This document shows, piece after piece, positions 1-13,500 of a DNA stretch of 64,000 bases. The stretch is from Nymphaea colorata (taxonomy: Eukaryota > Streptophyta > Magnoliopsida > Nymphaeales > Nymphaeaceae): NCBI RefSeq assembly GCF_008831285.2, contig NC_045149.1:2296001-2360000 (forward strand), read 5' to 3'. Under the pieces are notes generated by a model. It saw only the letters and a list, made by a program, of their open reading frames with translations, ran no database searches and was not told where the DNA came from. The position numbers were made by a program, and so were the translations under genes. Every line of letters starts with the position of its first letter. The stretch's first letter is position 1.

Positions 1-1038
1 CACACATGCACAACAATGTTAGTTGTATGCTTCCTTTCCCTTCTTCCAACCTTGTCACCAGCACACGTGCAAATGCTTGTTAACCAGTCAAGCCAACTCT
101 CACAAGCTGCACATTCTCATCATCACATGCATGTATGGCACTACAGCTTGTGATATTGATCAAAATAACAGAACGTAACACGCCCAAAATCACATGGTGC
201 AGCAAATATAGTAGAATTCTTTCACTTAGCCACAATTTTCTCAACTTTTATTTTCTGAAGTTCCTGAACTCGGAAACCTCAAGTGCTTGCATAGGTATCC
301 CAAATCTCAGGCCTGAAGATACCCCTTGCCAAGACGACAACTATCATAGAAAGCTTTCATTGTTCAGATAAGACAGGAAAAGTGTGTTCCGGGAAAATAT
401 GTCAAACACCTAGTCGAACCATTTGTACCCAATCCGACAGAACTACGATATCATTTTGCTATATCCCACTCATCCAGAAAACTGGGACAGCTGAGTGCCT
501 TGTGAATAATAGGATTGCTTACATCGACACCATTTTCTTCTATAGTTTAATACTTTAATATTCCTTACACTTGTATGCATGACTCTTTAATCATGCAGTA
601 AAGATATAAAAGCAAAATTTGTGCCACATATTACTAGAAAGCATGCGTGAAGAGAATGACAATCCTCCCTTTCTAGTACAACCAACTGCAGGACGAACCA
701 ACATCTTCCAATATTCCCCAAATCCATCACTACCACAACAGCATTAGAGCAGTACAACAGACGGAAAGGCAGCACCGTTTACGCGCCAACGAAAATGCAT
801 TAAAACTTCTGATCCCGAAATGGAAGAAACAATGACATAACAAAATTAAATGAATGACAAAAATGGGGAAAAAAAAGGACAAAAGGAAAGGACCTAACGC
901 AGTGAAGCAAGCTGCAGGTGAGAGGGAGATAGAGACACTTTTCAACAAAAAAAACACTCGATACAAAAATCCATGAGAACATTATAGCATATAGATAATG
1001 AAAACATATGAACATATCAGGCAATACAGGCATGTAAC
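1..1038 (-). other. first intron (partial) of PARP1-like gene
   Basis: Minus-strand sequence downstream of the donor at 1038-1037. I looked for the conserved second-exon segment of plant PARP1 (the MPMW-type continuation after the first zinc-finger half) on the minus strand and did not find it. The intron therefore probably continues past the left edge. The short open frames in this stretch show no recognisable domain. Confidence 0.6.
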
Positions 1039-1171
1039 CGTCGAACTGGGTAGCGGCAACCATCTTGCCGAGACGAAGCCTATCCTTGTCAATGGGCAGT
1101 TTGCAGGTCTTGCAGGAGGATCGTGAGGACTTAGCGTACTCCGCCTTCCATGGCTTCGGAGGGTTAGCCAT
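1039..1171 (-). CDS. PARP1: PARP1-like poly(ADP-ribose) polymerase, first coding exon
   Basis: The ATG at 1171-1169 opens a frame beginning [20 protein letters not shown], followed by [10 protein letters not shown] and [13 protein letters not shown]. This is the start of the first PARP-type zinc finger, with the CxxC pair that binds zinc and recognises DNA breaks. The frame runs on past 1039 without matching the family. A GT donor at 1038-1037 splits the glycine codon after QFD, giving a phase-1 intron where the family has a glycine. The enzyme is nuclear and modifies chromatin proteins after DNA damage. The ATG sits in a good plant context (AGAATGGC). The 133 bp here are about 4% of a typical coding sequence; the rest lies off the left edge. 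Confidence 0.88.
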
Positions 1172-2391
1172 TCTGCTTGGTCTTCGCCGATGTCCTCCGA
1201 ATGCCTGTTTTTCAACAGGAGGGAGGGAGGAAGGAAGGGAGAGACGGTGTCATTGTGGAACGGACCGTTCGAACGTACCTTAAACATTCCATGAGGTGTT
1301 TTTCTGAGGACAGGTCACGAGATTTGCCAGATGCAGCAGCGTTTAATGCTTCAAATGACAATCAAAACCTTAGTTAGCAGGAAACTCGCTACACGCCTCC
1401 CACTGGCATCCCGCTTCGCGCCGCTTCACCGGATGCCGGCCTACGTATGCTCTTTACTTACTTGTAGGATAGAATGGACGGGACATCTTGTCCACCAATG
1501 TTTTGGCATCATAGAGAATGGTATTCTTGATCCCCGGTTTGATGGTTTTAGGATTAGAATGCCACGTCTTTTTTGTCTGACATTTATTTTTCTATCCATT
1601 TTTTTGATATTTATTTCATCTCTATTTGTTCTGTCAGTCATTTTGTCTTTACGGTTAGTTTTGTCTATTATGTCTATTGTTTGATAACAAAAAATACTTT
1701 GTTTTTTTATTTGTTGTACACAATGTTTTCAGAAGCACCATACAAACAAATCTTGTTAACATGCAAAACCTATTTTCATATATGTCATATAAAACTCATG
1801 TCAATAAGTTATACCTTTATTGTGAACATGTTATAAAATTCATCACAAAAACCTGGTAAATCCAAATTAATATATTATATAACATGATCATATTAAATAA
1901 GACAATAGATGAAACACCCATATAGCAAAATCAACTCTTTCGGATAATTTCATATGACAGAAGCATCATTAGTTTTAAATGTTCAAACATTTATATAATC
2001 AACAGTAACAAATGGAACCACAAAACATCAAAATATAAATAGTTTAAAATGTTCAACTGTTGGAGGCCATAAGTTGGAGTAATTGATAGTAAAAATGGAT
2101 ATAAAAGATTAACATGACAAAACCTACTATAAACACACAAATAACTATAACAACTCACTAGCAATTGGCATTCTATCCCATGTAGTGTATGTGTCTCTGG
2201 TCTTCTTCTCAAAAATCATGTAATACTTGAGATGTTGCATCATCATGGTTCTTGCATTTCAGAAATGAGAATGACAGGCAATAGTTAGATTTTCAAAATG
2301 AAGAATTAAAATAGTCATGTATAATTAAAATAATGGCATATAATATAATGAGCATTTTAGACAATGAATATTTTGGTTAGACATAATCATT
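1172..2391. other. upstream region of PARP1-like gene and AT-rich intergenic DNA
   Basis: The first ~100 bp left of the ATG on the minus strand are GA/CT-rich and fit a 5' UTR. No clear TATA box was found. From about 1570 the sequence becomes AT-rich and has no coding pattern; the short open frames here are not convincing. Confidence 0.5.
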
Positions 2392-3560
2392 TCACATTAC
2401 TGTAGTAATTTGCTCATGGAATTTATTGTTGCTATTATATGTTTGTGTTTGTTCAATATGATCATTATCATTTACAATTTCACTTACTTCACTTTTATCC
2501 ATATCATCAAGAACAAATTTTTCAGTGTTCGGGTGTTGGTGGACTACAAAATTTTGAGGAATACATATTGCTTGTACAATTTTAACTTTAGTAGATATTG
2601 GATATGACACATGATTCTTTGAAATCGAAAATATTGCTTTAAGTAAACCAAATACTTTCTCAATGGTGGTGTGCACAAATGAGTGTCTATAGTTATATAA
2701 TTCTTCTTTTGTCCAATTTACCTAGATCCAAAAACATTAAATTTTGATAGGTGATATCGACATCTTTTATATGGAGTTAATAATCTGATAATATTTGGGT
2801 ATCCAGTATCAACAATATAATATTTGCATATTTCATAATCAACAATGTGTTTTGTTAGTCAAACAAATCCAGTGATCATAGTAAATTTAACTATTGATCT
2901 TCAATTTCTTATCATGTAGAACATCTACTAGATGAATATTACCTTCGAGTGTATTGTACAATATTATTGCATCAGTTGTACTTCCTTCTCAATTGGCTAG
3001 TATGTAGTGAAACTGCTTATTGAATCCAACCACTAAAATGTGTATACCATCCACTACTCTCAAACAATTATATTGATACATAATTTGTGTCAGTAATCTA
3101 ATGTTTTACCGTAAATAAAAAGTTTGACTATAAATATCTATTGAATTGTAGTTGTTTACATTAAAGTATGGAAAAAAAACATTGATCTCCTCTAACTCGG
3201 TGAGTGTATCGACATTTCTATATCTTACGCATTCATGTGAAATTAAACAATTGCTTCAAAACCAAGTTAAAGTACTAACTAATTGTTTGTCCTAAGTGCC
3301 AAAATTTATATTAGGTTCATCGATTTCATTGATCATATCCTGATGTAACAAAAAACATTGCTACTTGTTTTTCAACTATGATTTCTCGCACAACCCCCTA
3401 CTTTTCACATATTGCATAATAGTACATATGTTCATCGATTTGACGTTAATAGAACTAAACAATTCCTTGGGTGTCTATGCATATAGTCATGTATAAATTT
3501 GGGCACCTTCTAGCTTATTAGTATCCACTATATTTTTAGTAGGCCTACCTTCAACCTTCA
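2392..3560 (-). pseudogene. PIF/Harbinger transposase remnant
   Basis: Read on the minus strand, this stretch keeps the order of a plant PIF/Harbinger DDE nuclease. A VVDGIHILVVG-like block and an EGSTTDA segment (normally GWEGSA-D) lie near 2960-3080. YYIVDTGYPN and PYKRCRYHLS lie near 2720-2830. The C-terminal TTIEKVFGLLKAIF and YPISTKVKIVQAI lie in the longest surviving open frame (2392-2676). These are the family's conserved boxes, but stops and frame changes separate them, so no active transposase can be made. Terminal inverted repeats and target duplications were not identified, so element ends are unknown. Confidence 0.75.
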
Positions 3561-3899
3561 AGTATTCCATGATCAACCACATAATAAGAATAAATATAAC
3601 TGTAGATATTTTACGAAACAATTGCAAACATGAATCCATTCCCATTTAAAATACATCACAAACTACAAGCAATTAAAACCATAAAACATGCATGGTTATA
3701 AACAACTATAGCATATGAGAAATTCAAATAGTTACACAAATTAATAGTCCATAATTACAAACATATATAACTGATACATAGTTACAAACTTTACTTGTCG
3801 TTAACCAATCTACATGTGGAACCACCTAACCTGCAACTCAAATGACATCATAAGAAAAACATTTGCTTTATCAAAATTGTAAAGTAAATTGATTGATAT
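3561..3899. other. AT-rich DNA, no gene seen
   Basis: This stretch is left of the transposase remnant and may be part of the same element or flanking DNA. No coding pattern or repeat structure could be supported. Confidence 0.4.
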
Positions 3900-6800
3900 G
3901 AAAAACAAATGATTCTTTATTCCAAGCTTGGACACCCTCAATAGCCCCCTCCAAGCTCAGCTACCTTCCAAGCCTAACAGCTGTCTCTCAAGCTCCTAGA
4001 AAGCAGTTGGCTATCCTTCTGCCCATCCCAACAACTTTCCTTTAAATAGGTTTAGCAGCTTCCATGCTTGGCACAACAACAGGCCCTCTCTCAAGCCCAC
4101 TTCTGCAGCTCATCTCCCAAGCATAGTTCTTGGATTATTTTAGTTGTCTCTTCTTCAAATTCAGTACCTTCCATGATGTTGGACGCAACTTACTCTCAAG
4201 TTCAGTAGCTTTAGCTTGCTTCAGTGGCTTCCAAATTCAGCTCGAGCTCAGCAGCACCCTCTTAAGCACTTTAATTCAGCTGTCCTCTCTCTCTCTCTCT
4301 CTCTCTTGTATCAGCCAAGTAGAGAAGAAGAGAAAGAAGAAGGATGGAGGATAGTTGAGAGCTTGAAGATCTCCTCCCTTTTGTTGAATTTTCTAACCTT
4401 GAACCCAATTGTTGGGGATCAAGCTTAGGCTTTTCTGGTTGTAGGTAGCGAAAACCAGGCATCTTCCTTCCAATCCAGCAAGAGATCAAATCTTTTCTAC
4501 TTCCTATCCTCAGATTTCTTAAGACGTTTCATTAGAGTATTCATCTAAGATTTCCAACTAAAGAAACCAAGTCCAGTGCTATTCACCCAAACAAGGTGGT
4601 TACTCTAAAATGAATCTCACTTCATTCTATTTTTCTAACATCTATGCGTAGATGAATGAATGAACTGATGTATGTGCACACAAGGGGGTTCCTATTTATT
4701 TAAAGTTGAGAATGTTGTCTAGCTAGGTTATTCACGTAAAATGTACATATTAATTGCATCATATTGCATGTTTCTATTTGTCTTTGGACAAAAAAGCCAA
4801 TCTAAACCTGTTTTGGGCAAATGAAACAATGGTTTTCTCAATTGACCCACCTATGGACTCAAAAAACTTATTTTAAAAGTCCTAAACCAAGGAGAGAATC
4901 CATGGTGAGATGGACCAATAATAGAATAAGAAATCCATGGTTCGACCATGTGGTGCTCCTTTACTTTGTCTTTCTACTTTTTTTACTCTCTTGTCTTAGT
5001 GAATGCTATACGTGAGGGAGAGAGAAGAGATGGGAATGAATGACATCTACATTCCAATATTTTGATCATATACTAGAAAGTAGAAACCTATTTTTTACCC
5101 ATTAAGGATTGAACTCACTCAAATAAATGAGTGTAGTTTACCTTGCAAGAGGCTAAATCAGTCGTAATGAGTTTGTTTTTATAATATTAGCCATTATTTG
5201 TTCAAAATATATTTCTAATTTTTTTTTAAAATTCTGCAATTCACTTAACTTTACTCACCATATTTGATTGAGAGCCAATGCCTAATCCCACATGATTAGC
5301 AATCCTATAAACAAGAGATTTCTCTCTTATTAAAAAACATAAGGAACCTACCTAACCGATAGTCAAAACCGGCAACTATGAGAGGAAACCAGATTTTCTG
5401 CTCTTTTCCCTATCAAATCCAATCCATATGTTTATCAAATATCACCTGAAATTTCAAATTGTGGACCCAAATCAGCTATCACCAAGTTGGGAAATGGCTG
5501 TTCAAATTCACCTGTTTATGAAGGAACCAAACCTCTTTCGAACGACCTTCTAAAAATCAGTTTTACAATGCTTTAAATCAAGAAAAGAAGTCTGAAGTTT
5601 CATATTTCTAAGATTCAAAACCACGCTCATTTCAGCCCAAAAGGAAAGCCAAAATCAGCCAGCCAACTGCCTAGGTTTGCCCCCTAAATTTTTGAACATA
5701 TCAATATCGCAAAACTCAATTCTGATCAGATCATTTTTCTGTAATTTTACAGAAATAAAAGTTCATTTCTAGTAGAGAAATGAGCTGAATTTCAACAAGA
5801 AAAAAAATTAAAATATCAGCCAAAAGCGGCTGAACTAGACCCTAAAATTGGAAAGTCAATGTTTTCCGAGTTGGTAGGATTTTCCTCTAGAAAATGACGC
5901 TCATCAAGATCATAGTCAACATCCCAGTTATTCAATTTGTGAGTCCATTTGAAAGGAGTCTCTGAACTCCTCTTCTTCAGAAAAGGAATTTCAAATTCCC
6001 AAAGTCAAGATTACAAAATGATATTTAAAATCGAGTCAAGCTCATGGACTATGCTTAAGGATGCATCTAGAAGCCGTCCAACATTTCCAATCTCCCAAAA
6101 CCAGCCAATATCTATGCCGCCATGAATGAAGCCCAATTAGTTCATGCATAGAGAGATGAAAAAGTGAAGCATGAATAACAAACATGTAGTTTGCTTTACA
6201 AACACATGCCCAAAGCACACAAATTCACTAATCAACAAGAAATAAGTGAACCAAATCAGAGTTTCTATGGTGATCTAGTCATATTGCAACAAAGGTTGGG
6301 GCCCTTCACTTAGCGAAAAACCCCAATCCCAAAATTTATTTGAAAATGATTTAGAAAATCTTGAAGTTTTCAAATCACCCAAATATGTAATTTGCCAAAG
6401 AAAAATTCATTTCAAAATCCCCAAATTGTGCTCTCCAAAATGGAGTAAAAAATAGACATCTCATTTCTCACATATTATAGAATCACAAACTTCAAAAGAA
6501 GTTCAAAATCCAGCGAAACAATCTAATCTATCTTTCAAAAAGAAATGCAATTTCAAAATCTCAAATCTATCAATTCTCAATTCAAACGGACTAGAGTTCA
6601 AACCTTCAAGGCAAACCAAATTTCCAACCTTACTCAGTCTCCAAACCAAATTGCCTAAATCTTTCCCAAAATCAAATTTAAGGAATCAATACTCAATTTC
6701 AATCATTTTATACAAGAAAAAATTGTCGAAAAAATATCATCCAAATCTTCAATCCTCAAAATTGACAGAATTCAAAAGAATTCATCTAAATGTTTAATCC

Positions 6801-6987
6801 AGTCCAAATCTTTGTCGAAATAAATTTCTCAAATAAAATCAAGTTTTTCATTAAAATTGAACAATAAAGCAATCAAGGTCAAAATGAACTTCAAAATCAA
6901 ATCCAATCATTGCACAAGCATATAGGACATCAATCAAAATGACTTGTATAATTTGAGAAATATTTAGACCTTGGCCCGGTTACTGCT
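3900..6987 (+). repeat. old LTR-like repeat related to the solo LTR at 30967-35209
   Basis: The stretch is noncoding. It follows the same plan as the 30967-35209 LTR: a CT-rich tract followed by a purine-rich AGAAGAAGAG stretch (4283-4350, compare 32240-32335), then a long Q/K/N-codon-like low-complexity region. It ends with a GCACAAGCATATAGGA-type segment (about 6916) and a TTGGCCCGGTTACTG segment, matching GCACAAACATATAGGAT (about 35017) and TTGGTCCGATTGTT (about 35079). Left end and target duplication were not found. The right end is cut by the Del-type LTR. Confidence 0.4.
4283..4307 (+). repeat. (CT)n microsatellite
   Basis: About 12 uninterrupted CT units just upstream of a purine-rich run. 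Confidence 0.9.
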
Positions 6988-9274
6988 ATTAATGTATCAT
7001 TTTTTAATGCATTTTACACTTATTTTTCTGAAATTATATTGCCTACCTATAAGAGGTAGAGCATGGAGCATGTTTCGGGTAGGTTTGATCAGAATGAGAA
7101 TCAGACCTGTATATTTCAAATTATAATAAACTTATCCAAAGAGATAAGGATGCCATTAAGAAATAAGACAAGGGTAAAATAGAAAATTACTTTAGGGGAC
7201 ATGAAGAGAATTTGTCAAGGGTAAAACTGAACCTTTAAAAAATGTAGGGAAATGATCGAAATTTCATAAATTGACAAGGGCATTTTGGTTCAAGTGAAAG
7301 ATTAAGGTCTAAACACTAATTAAGTTAATATAAACATGTTTTTATTTAGACAAACATGGTTAAAGAAAGTTAAGCTTAATTAAGAGTAAATATAATATAT
7401 CTTAATATTTCTAGGATAGGTATTAAAGGGAGCACCCTTCCCTTAATGGGAGGTGCCTTTATGTGTGAAAGAAGGAAAAAATAGGGGAGGAGAGAGAAAT
7501 AGAGAGAGAGAGAGAGAGAGAGAGAGATGAGGGAAAGAGAGAGAAAAAGAAAAATAGCGTGCATGTCATGGAGTGAAGACCGCGTGGACACTCGACAGCC
7601 CAGGTAGGTCACCCTATGCACATCCGTACGGTTTTAAATTCTTCAAATTGGTTTTTATTTTGTCAGAAATAGACAAAAGGAGATTTTTCATGTCCTACTC
7701 CTTCCATTTGTGTTTATGAACACATTCAGATTCTTCACCGCCTCTAAGGCATATCTATGGAGACATATATTAATTCGACGGTTGAATTGTCATTTACCTA
7801 GTGCACTTGCGTAGTGACACTTTTGTAGTTTTAAGCGAATGGTCCAGCCTATAACCACACGTATCATGCCAATAACCACACGTATCATGCCATTAGGCTC
7901 ATTTTGTGACGTTGAGTCCAATGGTACCACTGATCCTAGCATCACCCACTGGCGCTTGGCTAGGCTTGGTTAGGTGGCCTGAGCCTTGGGCCAACCATGA
8001 CCGGGCTGGCAGGCCATATTAAACCGGCCGACCATGGCTAGTCAGCCATGGCCATGCCATGACCATGCCTAGCCAGCCATGGCCATGCCATGACCATGCC
8101 AAGGCTAGGCTAAGGCCAACCTAGACCAGCCAGGCCCTAGTTCGAGCCCATGCCTGATGAACCTAATTTGAACGTAGCTTTTATTATGAAATATAGTTTT
8201 GTGGTAAAGTTAGTTTCACTTAATGGTGTTTAGTTTGCTTAAGCCTGCAAACTTAAGAGATCACTCATGACTCTAGGTTTGCCAGTTGTGAGCGAATTGG
8301 TTAGGCTATTTCAGATATGTCTTTGCATGCTATTCAATTATTCTATTTAATGTTTAGATTTTAACAAATTGCTTGAAATGCGTGCAGCATGCTAAGCATA
8401 ATTGTCATTCATGTAAGATCATGCATTGATTATTAATAAGATGGATTAGAAGCTTGATGGTGAGCAACACAATTCTAAGGGTGGCGAACGATGGTTCATA
8501 GTTGTAATTGTACTAGGACGACAATCCTCTATCGATCATTGGGAAAACTTACTGCAGTAGTATCTTAAAACAAGTGGAATTGAAAAAATGATCATTGAAC
8601 CCATGTATCTTTCATGATTATGCCACAAAGGTTAATATTCAATAATGCCTAAATAAACTATTGCATGAATGATATTGATTGGTAGTCTTGCTTACATATT
8701 TATTATTCATGGTATGAATATACTCAGGTCATAATGTTGTGACACATTGACGAGCATGCATGAGCCACATCTTCATGCACACCTCATAGGTGGGCCTACT
8801 GAGTACGAAAAATCATACTAATGCTTTGAAATTATATTATTTTTAGGTGATTTTGGCACGTACACTAGTAAGCAAGGGAGATCATGACACATTTGATAGT
8901 TTTGGCATGCAAACATTGACCATTATTTTGACATTTATTTGTGTGGTTTGCGACTCTATAACTAGTTGAGAAGGTTGGTTAGGACCTTCAATATTTAAAT
9001 TATAAGGCTGGTTTATATTGGTATGAATTTCTGTACATATGTTTAATTGTGAACCACACTATCAATGAACATGAACCTGGTCCTTAGACTGATTAGACCC
9101 ATTAAATACCTAGGACAAGTCATGTCATGTGCTAATATGTAGACAAATTATTTGTACATGCTTTAGGATAGACCAAACATATATCAACTACGTAGGTCAT
9201 GTGATTGTGAATATTGTGCTACCCCCATGAATGAATGTATATAAAAAAAATTCGGGTATTTTTGAGATGTCACA
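6988..9274 (+). repeat. 5' LTR of Del/Tekay-like Ty3 element
   Basis: About 2.3 kb matches 16792-18240 segment by segment. Examples are the CATAAATTGACAAGGGCATTTTG block (7266 and 17104), the ACACTTTTGTAGTTTTAAGC block, and the CTTAGCATAATTGTCATTCAT-type block. The right end is GAGATGTCACA, a usual chromovirus LTR terminus, with a Met-tRNA-type primer-binding site 9 bp further on. The left end is estimated from the alignment and may be off by about 20 bp. It contains a (GA)n run at 7501-7527, a 21-bp doublet at 7852-7893 and a 31-bp doublet at 8039-8100. Confidence 0.75.
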
Positions 9275-9283
9275 ATGTTTAAA

Positions 9284-9294
9284 TGGTATTAGAG
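9284..9294 (+). other. primer-binding site, Met-tRNA type (degenerate)
   Basis: TGGTATTAGAG differs by one base from TGGTATCAGAG, the complement of the plant initiator Met-tRNA 3' end. It lies just inside the 5' LTR, where first-strand priming occurs. Confidence 0.7.
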
Positions 9295-9623
9295 TGATGA
9301 GTTAGTGAGCCAAGGAATGATGTTTTGTCCATGTCTCAGATCACTCTTCAATCTTGCTCGATAGTGGTGCGAGTAACTTAATCAATAGTTTATATTGATG
9401 ATTGATTTATATAGTTCAATATTTATTAACTTTATATTTATATATACTATAGAGAACTGATGACAAGTCTTCCATAGATGGCAATCAACCACAAGGATGG
9501 ATAGGGTAGGGGGGGTTTATTATGCAACCCCTACACATTATGTCATAGCACATCTAGACCAGACTACATACACAACAAATCAGACCTTTAACCGTACAAA
9601 AGGAGGTTATATATAAACAGTTC

Positions 9624-9950
9624 ATGGAGATGGAGCCACCAACTTTTATTGGAGTTGGTGATCCAGAATTGGTAGAACAAAGTACCCATAGCATCGATCG
9701 AATAATTTGGGTGCTTCATATGTCAGAAGATCAAAAAGTGGATTTTGACTCCTTATGTGAGCATTATGTTTCTCTGAATTGTCAAGATGGAAAGATTTTA
9801 TTTGCCCCACCCAGTGATTTGGCATTATAATACCACTTTGGTGTGAAAATGCCAATTAGAGATACCATATCTACCATGAATGCTCAAAGGTGTATTGAGA
9901 ATGGTGTTATAATATTCATTACAAATATTACTTAGTCAGAACATTTGTAA
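9624..9950 (+). pseudogene. Ty3 gag remnant
   Basis: A 68-codon open frame starts MEMEPPTFIGVGDPELVEQS and continues with IDRIIWVLHMSEDQKVDF. This is the start of a Ty3/gypsy retrotransposon gag (the PxxFxGxxDPxxAxxW and C-xEEQKVxF pattern). It is followed by stops and a region that no longer reads as gag. The element is now non-functional here. Confidence 0.75.
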
Positions 9951-10149
9951 AAAACATTGGCAGACACTAAAGTAGTGAAAGACTTCCCCAAATGTCTTTT
10001 TAGAAGATTTGTTAGGCCTACCTCCAATCAAAGAAATAGACTTTTTTATTGACATTCTTCCTGAGATGGCCATTGTTTCTAAGGCCCTTTACAAGATGGC
10101 CCCAATTGAATTGGCAAAATTGGAAAAGCAATCTAGACAAGGGTTGCAT

Positions 10150-10545
10150 TAGACCCAACACCTCACCTTGGGAAGCATCTAGTGTTATTCGTGAAGAAGA
10201 ATGATGAATTACTCCGGTTGTGTATTGATTACAAACTTCTTAACCTAGTGATCATAAAAAATAAGTATCATTTGCCCAAAATTGATTATTTATTGACCAA
10301 TTATGAAGAGATTGTGCTTTTCTGAAGATTCATTTGAGATCTAGTTACTATGAATCAAAGAGTGTGATTGCCCAAAATTAATGATTTATTGACCAATTAC
10401 GAGGAGATTGTGCTTTTCTGAAGATTGATTTGAGATCTAGTTACTAAGAATCAAGGAGTGTGATATTCCAAAGACAGCTTTTCGAATAAGGCATGAGCAT
10501 TATGAGTTTAAAGTTATGCCATTTGGATTAACTAATGCCCCAGTT
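10150..10545 (+). pseudogene. Ty3 reverse transcriptase remnant, N-terminal half
   Basis: Recognisable RT boxes are [20 protein letters not shown], the DYKLLN box, [10 protein letters not shown], and FGLTNAPVV at the right end. A 96-bp segment is tandemly duplicated inside the gene (10273-10368 and 10369-10464), which by itself destroys the enzyme. The coding stops at about 10545, where an unrelated LTR-like insertion starts; RNase H resumes only after 15000. Confidence 0.8.
10273..10464 (+). repeat. 96-bp tandem duplication within the RT remnant
   Basis: Two adjacent copies begin TGCCCAAAATT and end in GTGTGAT; they differ at a handful of positions, so the duplication is not very recent. 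Confidence 0.9.
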
Positions 10546-13500
10546 GTTGATTTTCAAAGACCAAGTTTCAAAACAGATGGTCATTTTTGAACCAAATAAG
10601 CATTTTTTTCACCAATATTAAACACCTAGACCCATATCAGTCCAAGCCATTTTGCCCTTGCATCCTAGCATTTTGACATGGAAAGTAGGAATTTTCCAAC
10701 AAGTGTCCAATAATATTCTAACATTTGAGTAGTTAAGTAATTTCTCAACTTTTCATGACCCTAGGAGTTGCCAAAATTAGCTCTCTATAGTTATCCCAGC
10801 CTAAAGTCAGCTCCCTTCTAGCTCAAATCATCTCCAGTGTAACTAAAAACTATGATCTTTAGCTCAACCAAGTCCAAAACAATTTTACCTTAATGGTGAT
10901 AAACTTTATTTCGCTTATTTTGAGTCACTCATCCCAAATTTCAGTCCTACGCTAACTTGTAGATTGCCACTAGTCATTCTCTCTCATGTTTTCATGGACT
11001 TGAGCTGCATTTCAGCTCAACCTGATAGAAGGAGCTGAAACGAGCTGCATTTGAGCTCAACCCGATAGAAGGAGCTGAAACGAAGCTATAATCACGTTTA
11101 CCATTACTCTCTTAGTTCAGTTTGAGTTCATTCATCCCAATTTGAGTAAAATTCAATTTTGATCTCTCTCTCCTATTTTTAAGGGTTTGTGCTGGATTTA
11201 AGCTCAACCAGCTAAAGTGATCTAAAAAAAGCTAGGATCATGTTTATAATATATAAATCAATCTTTCTTGAGTTTTATTTGAGTTCATTTATCTCAAGAT
11301 ACATGCAATTCAGTTCTGAACTCTTTCTCTCTCCTATTTTGAGGGGTTTGAGCTAGATTTGAGCTCAACCAGATCGATAGAACTAGATTTGAGCTAAACT
11401 AAAACTAAGCTAGGATCATGTTTGTCATATAAAAATCAATCTTCCTTTAGTTCAGTTTGAGTTCATTCGTCTTGGTTTGAGTTCAATTATGTTTCAAAGG
11501 CCTTCAAGTTCATTCCCAATACTTGCTTACACTCTGTAAACTGCTTTGAGTTCAATTAGTAATATTAAATTGATTTTTTTTTTAATCTTTCAACAGATCC
11601 TTATAGTAAGTAGCTTGTCCAAGCATTTCACCAGTGAATATTCTATTAAAAATTAAATTTTTATGGCATGCTTTGATTTCCCTTCATAGATATATGTTTG
11701 CAACTTGGTTTATTTTTTATTTTTAGAACAATTCAGGAGGAATTTTCAGCAAGATTCTAACCAAAGCCTAGTAAGAGTAGGTTCACAGCCTGGTTCATCG
11801 GTTCGAGAAAACTCATCTAAAGCTTGAAAAATAAGCATAAGGGTAAAATAGTTATTTTATGTCATATTCCTCTGCATAAACATGGGGTATATGCTACATA
11901 TACATTGGTTTATGATTTTCTTTGATTTCTAGAGCTGTTCAACTAGCCTCCTCACACAATGCTATTTTGGTTATTTACCACCATGCAGTATTTTCATAAA
12001 ACCTAACTTAGGAGCCACATGAACCTAAGTTAGCTTTCTATATGCTTTCACATGGATTTAGAAGGCCGGAGCCCAAGCTTAGCCTGTCTTAATTTCTCAT
12101 TAATCAGAGTTTTTCAAAAACAACACCCTGGCTGAGCCCAGTAAAGTTATGCCCAACTTAGCTCCGAAACCTAATTTCAAAACTGAACCTAGACCAAGTC
12201 CAGTCCATGTCATGCTATCTAAACCCACCTAGCCTAGGTCAAGCCAGGTCCAGGTTCACATTTCAATTTAAAATTCCTGGTCCATATTTCGCAAGTCTAA
12301 TTTCTATATCTCAATCTCATATCTAAGTCTTAGATTTGATCAATGAGCCCATTTCAAATCTTAGATATCAAATCATGATCCAAGTTTTCATACCATATCT
12401 AGATTCATCTTCCAGAATTTTGTTTGGATCTGGACTCAGATCTAGGTCCTAGTTTGAACCTAGATTCAATATCCACATGTGAGCTTGATGCACATTATAT
12501 TTCAAAAATGCATCACAACTTTTTCACTCCATGCTTAATGTCAATTCATAGAAAATGACTTAAAATGTGCAAAATTCTTTGCTAAGCACTACAACATAGG
12601 CAGAATCCAAATCAATAACTTAATGTGGCAAGAATGAACATTTTTTTTGGTTTCATATCAAGTTTTAAATTATAGTTTTAATGTGTGTTTTCTCCTCTTC
12701 ATATTCTTGCATCGTTCATTCTCCACACTCAATGTTAAACTAAATCCTTTATTAAGGATCAATCAACACTTTTCTGTGCAAACTTGGATTTTTGTTAAAG
12801 TGAATTCAAAATCTATACAAGAATGCATTGAACAAAATTCGATTCAAAATACCATTTTAGCCTATGATTTGTGTTTTTGAGAGAGGAGAGAAATTTAGTT
12901 TAGAGCTGCCTAAAGAGCCCAAAAGTTTGGTAAAATTCCAAAAATGGTGCTTATAAAGCTTGGCTCAAATAAATAAAATTTTAAAAGTCTTGGTGTATGT
13001 CTTGGTTGGGGTTGCATTTGCATTCAACATAGACCCAACCAGGCTTGGTGTAGAGGTCATGGGAGTAGGTTGAGTCAGGCTTCTAGGGCTAGGTAATTGG
13101 TGTAGAGGTCATGGGAGTAGGTTGAGTCAGGCTTCCAGGGCTAGGTAATTGGTGTAGAGGTCATGGGAATAGGCTGAGTCAGGTCTCCCAGGGCTAGGTA
13201 ATTTCTTTTTCCTTTTTTTTTTTTGTAATTTAGTGCTTTCTTCCTTTCTTTTATGCATGTTTTAGTTTTAGTTTTTTTTTTTTTCTTTTAGCATGTCGAG
13301 TTTAGTTTGCTTTCTTGCTTATTTCCTAGGTCTCTTTAATTGCTTTCACAATGCTTTAGATTAGCAATGTATATTTTCTAGAATAGATTTATTTTAATGT
13401 CTTTAGGGATGGTGTAGGTGTTATGTATGCCCCTCTCTTCCATGTCTTTCTTTTGATTTCATGTTTTCTGCTTACTTATTACTTAAAACATGCATATAGA

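Noticed and set aside
800-1038. Continuation of the PARP1 open frame beyond the first exon
   Set aside because: After QFD the residues no longer match the zinc finger and a good donor is present; the rest is intron.
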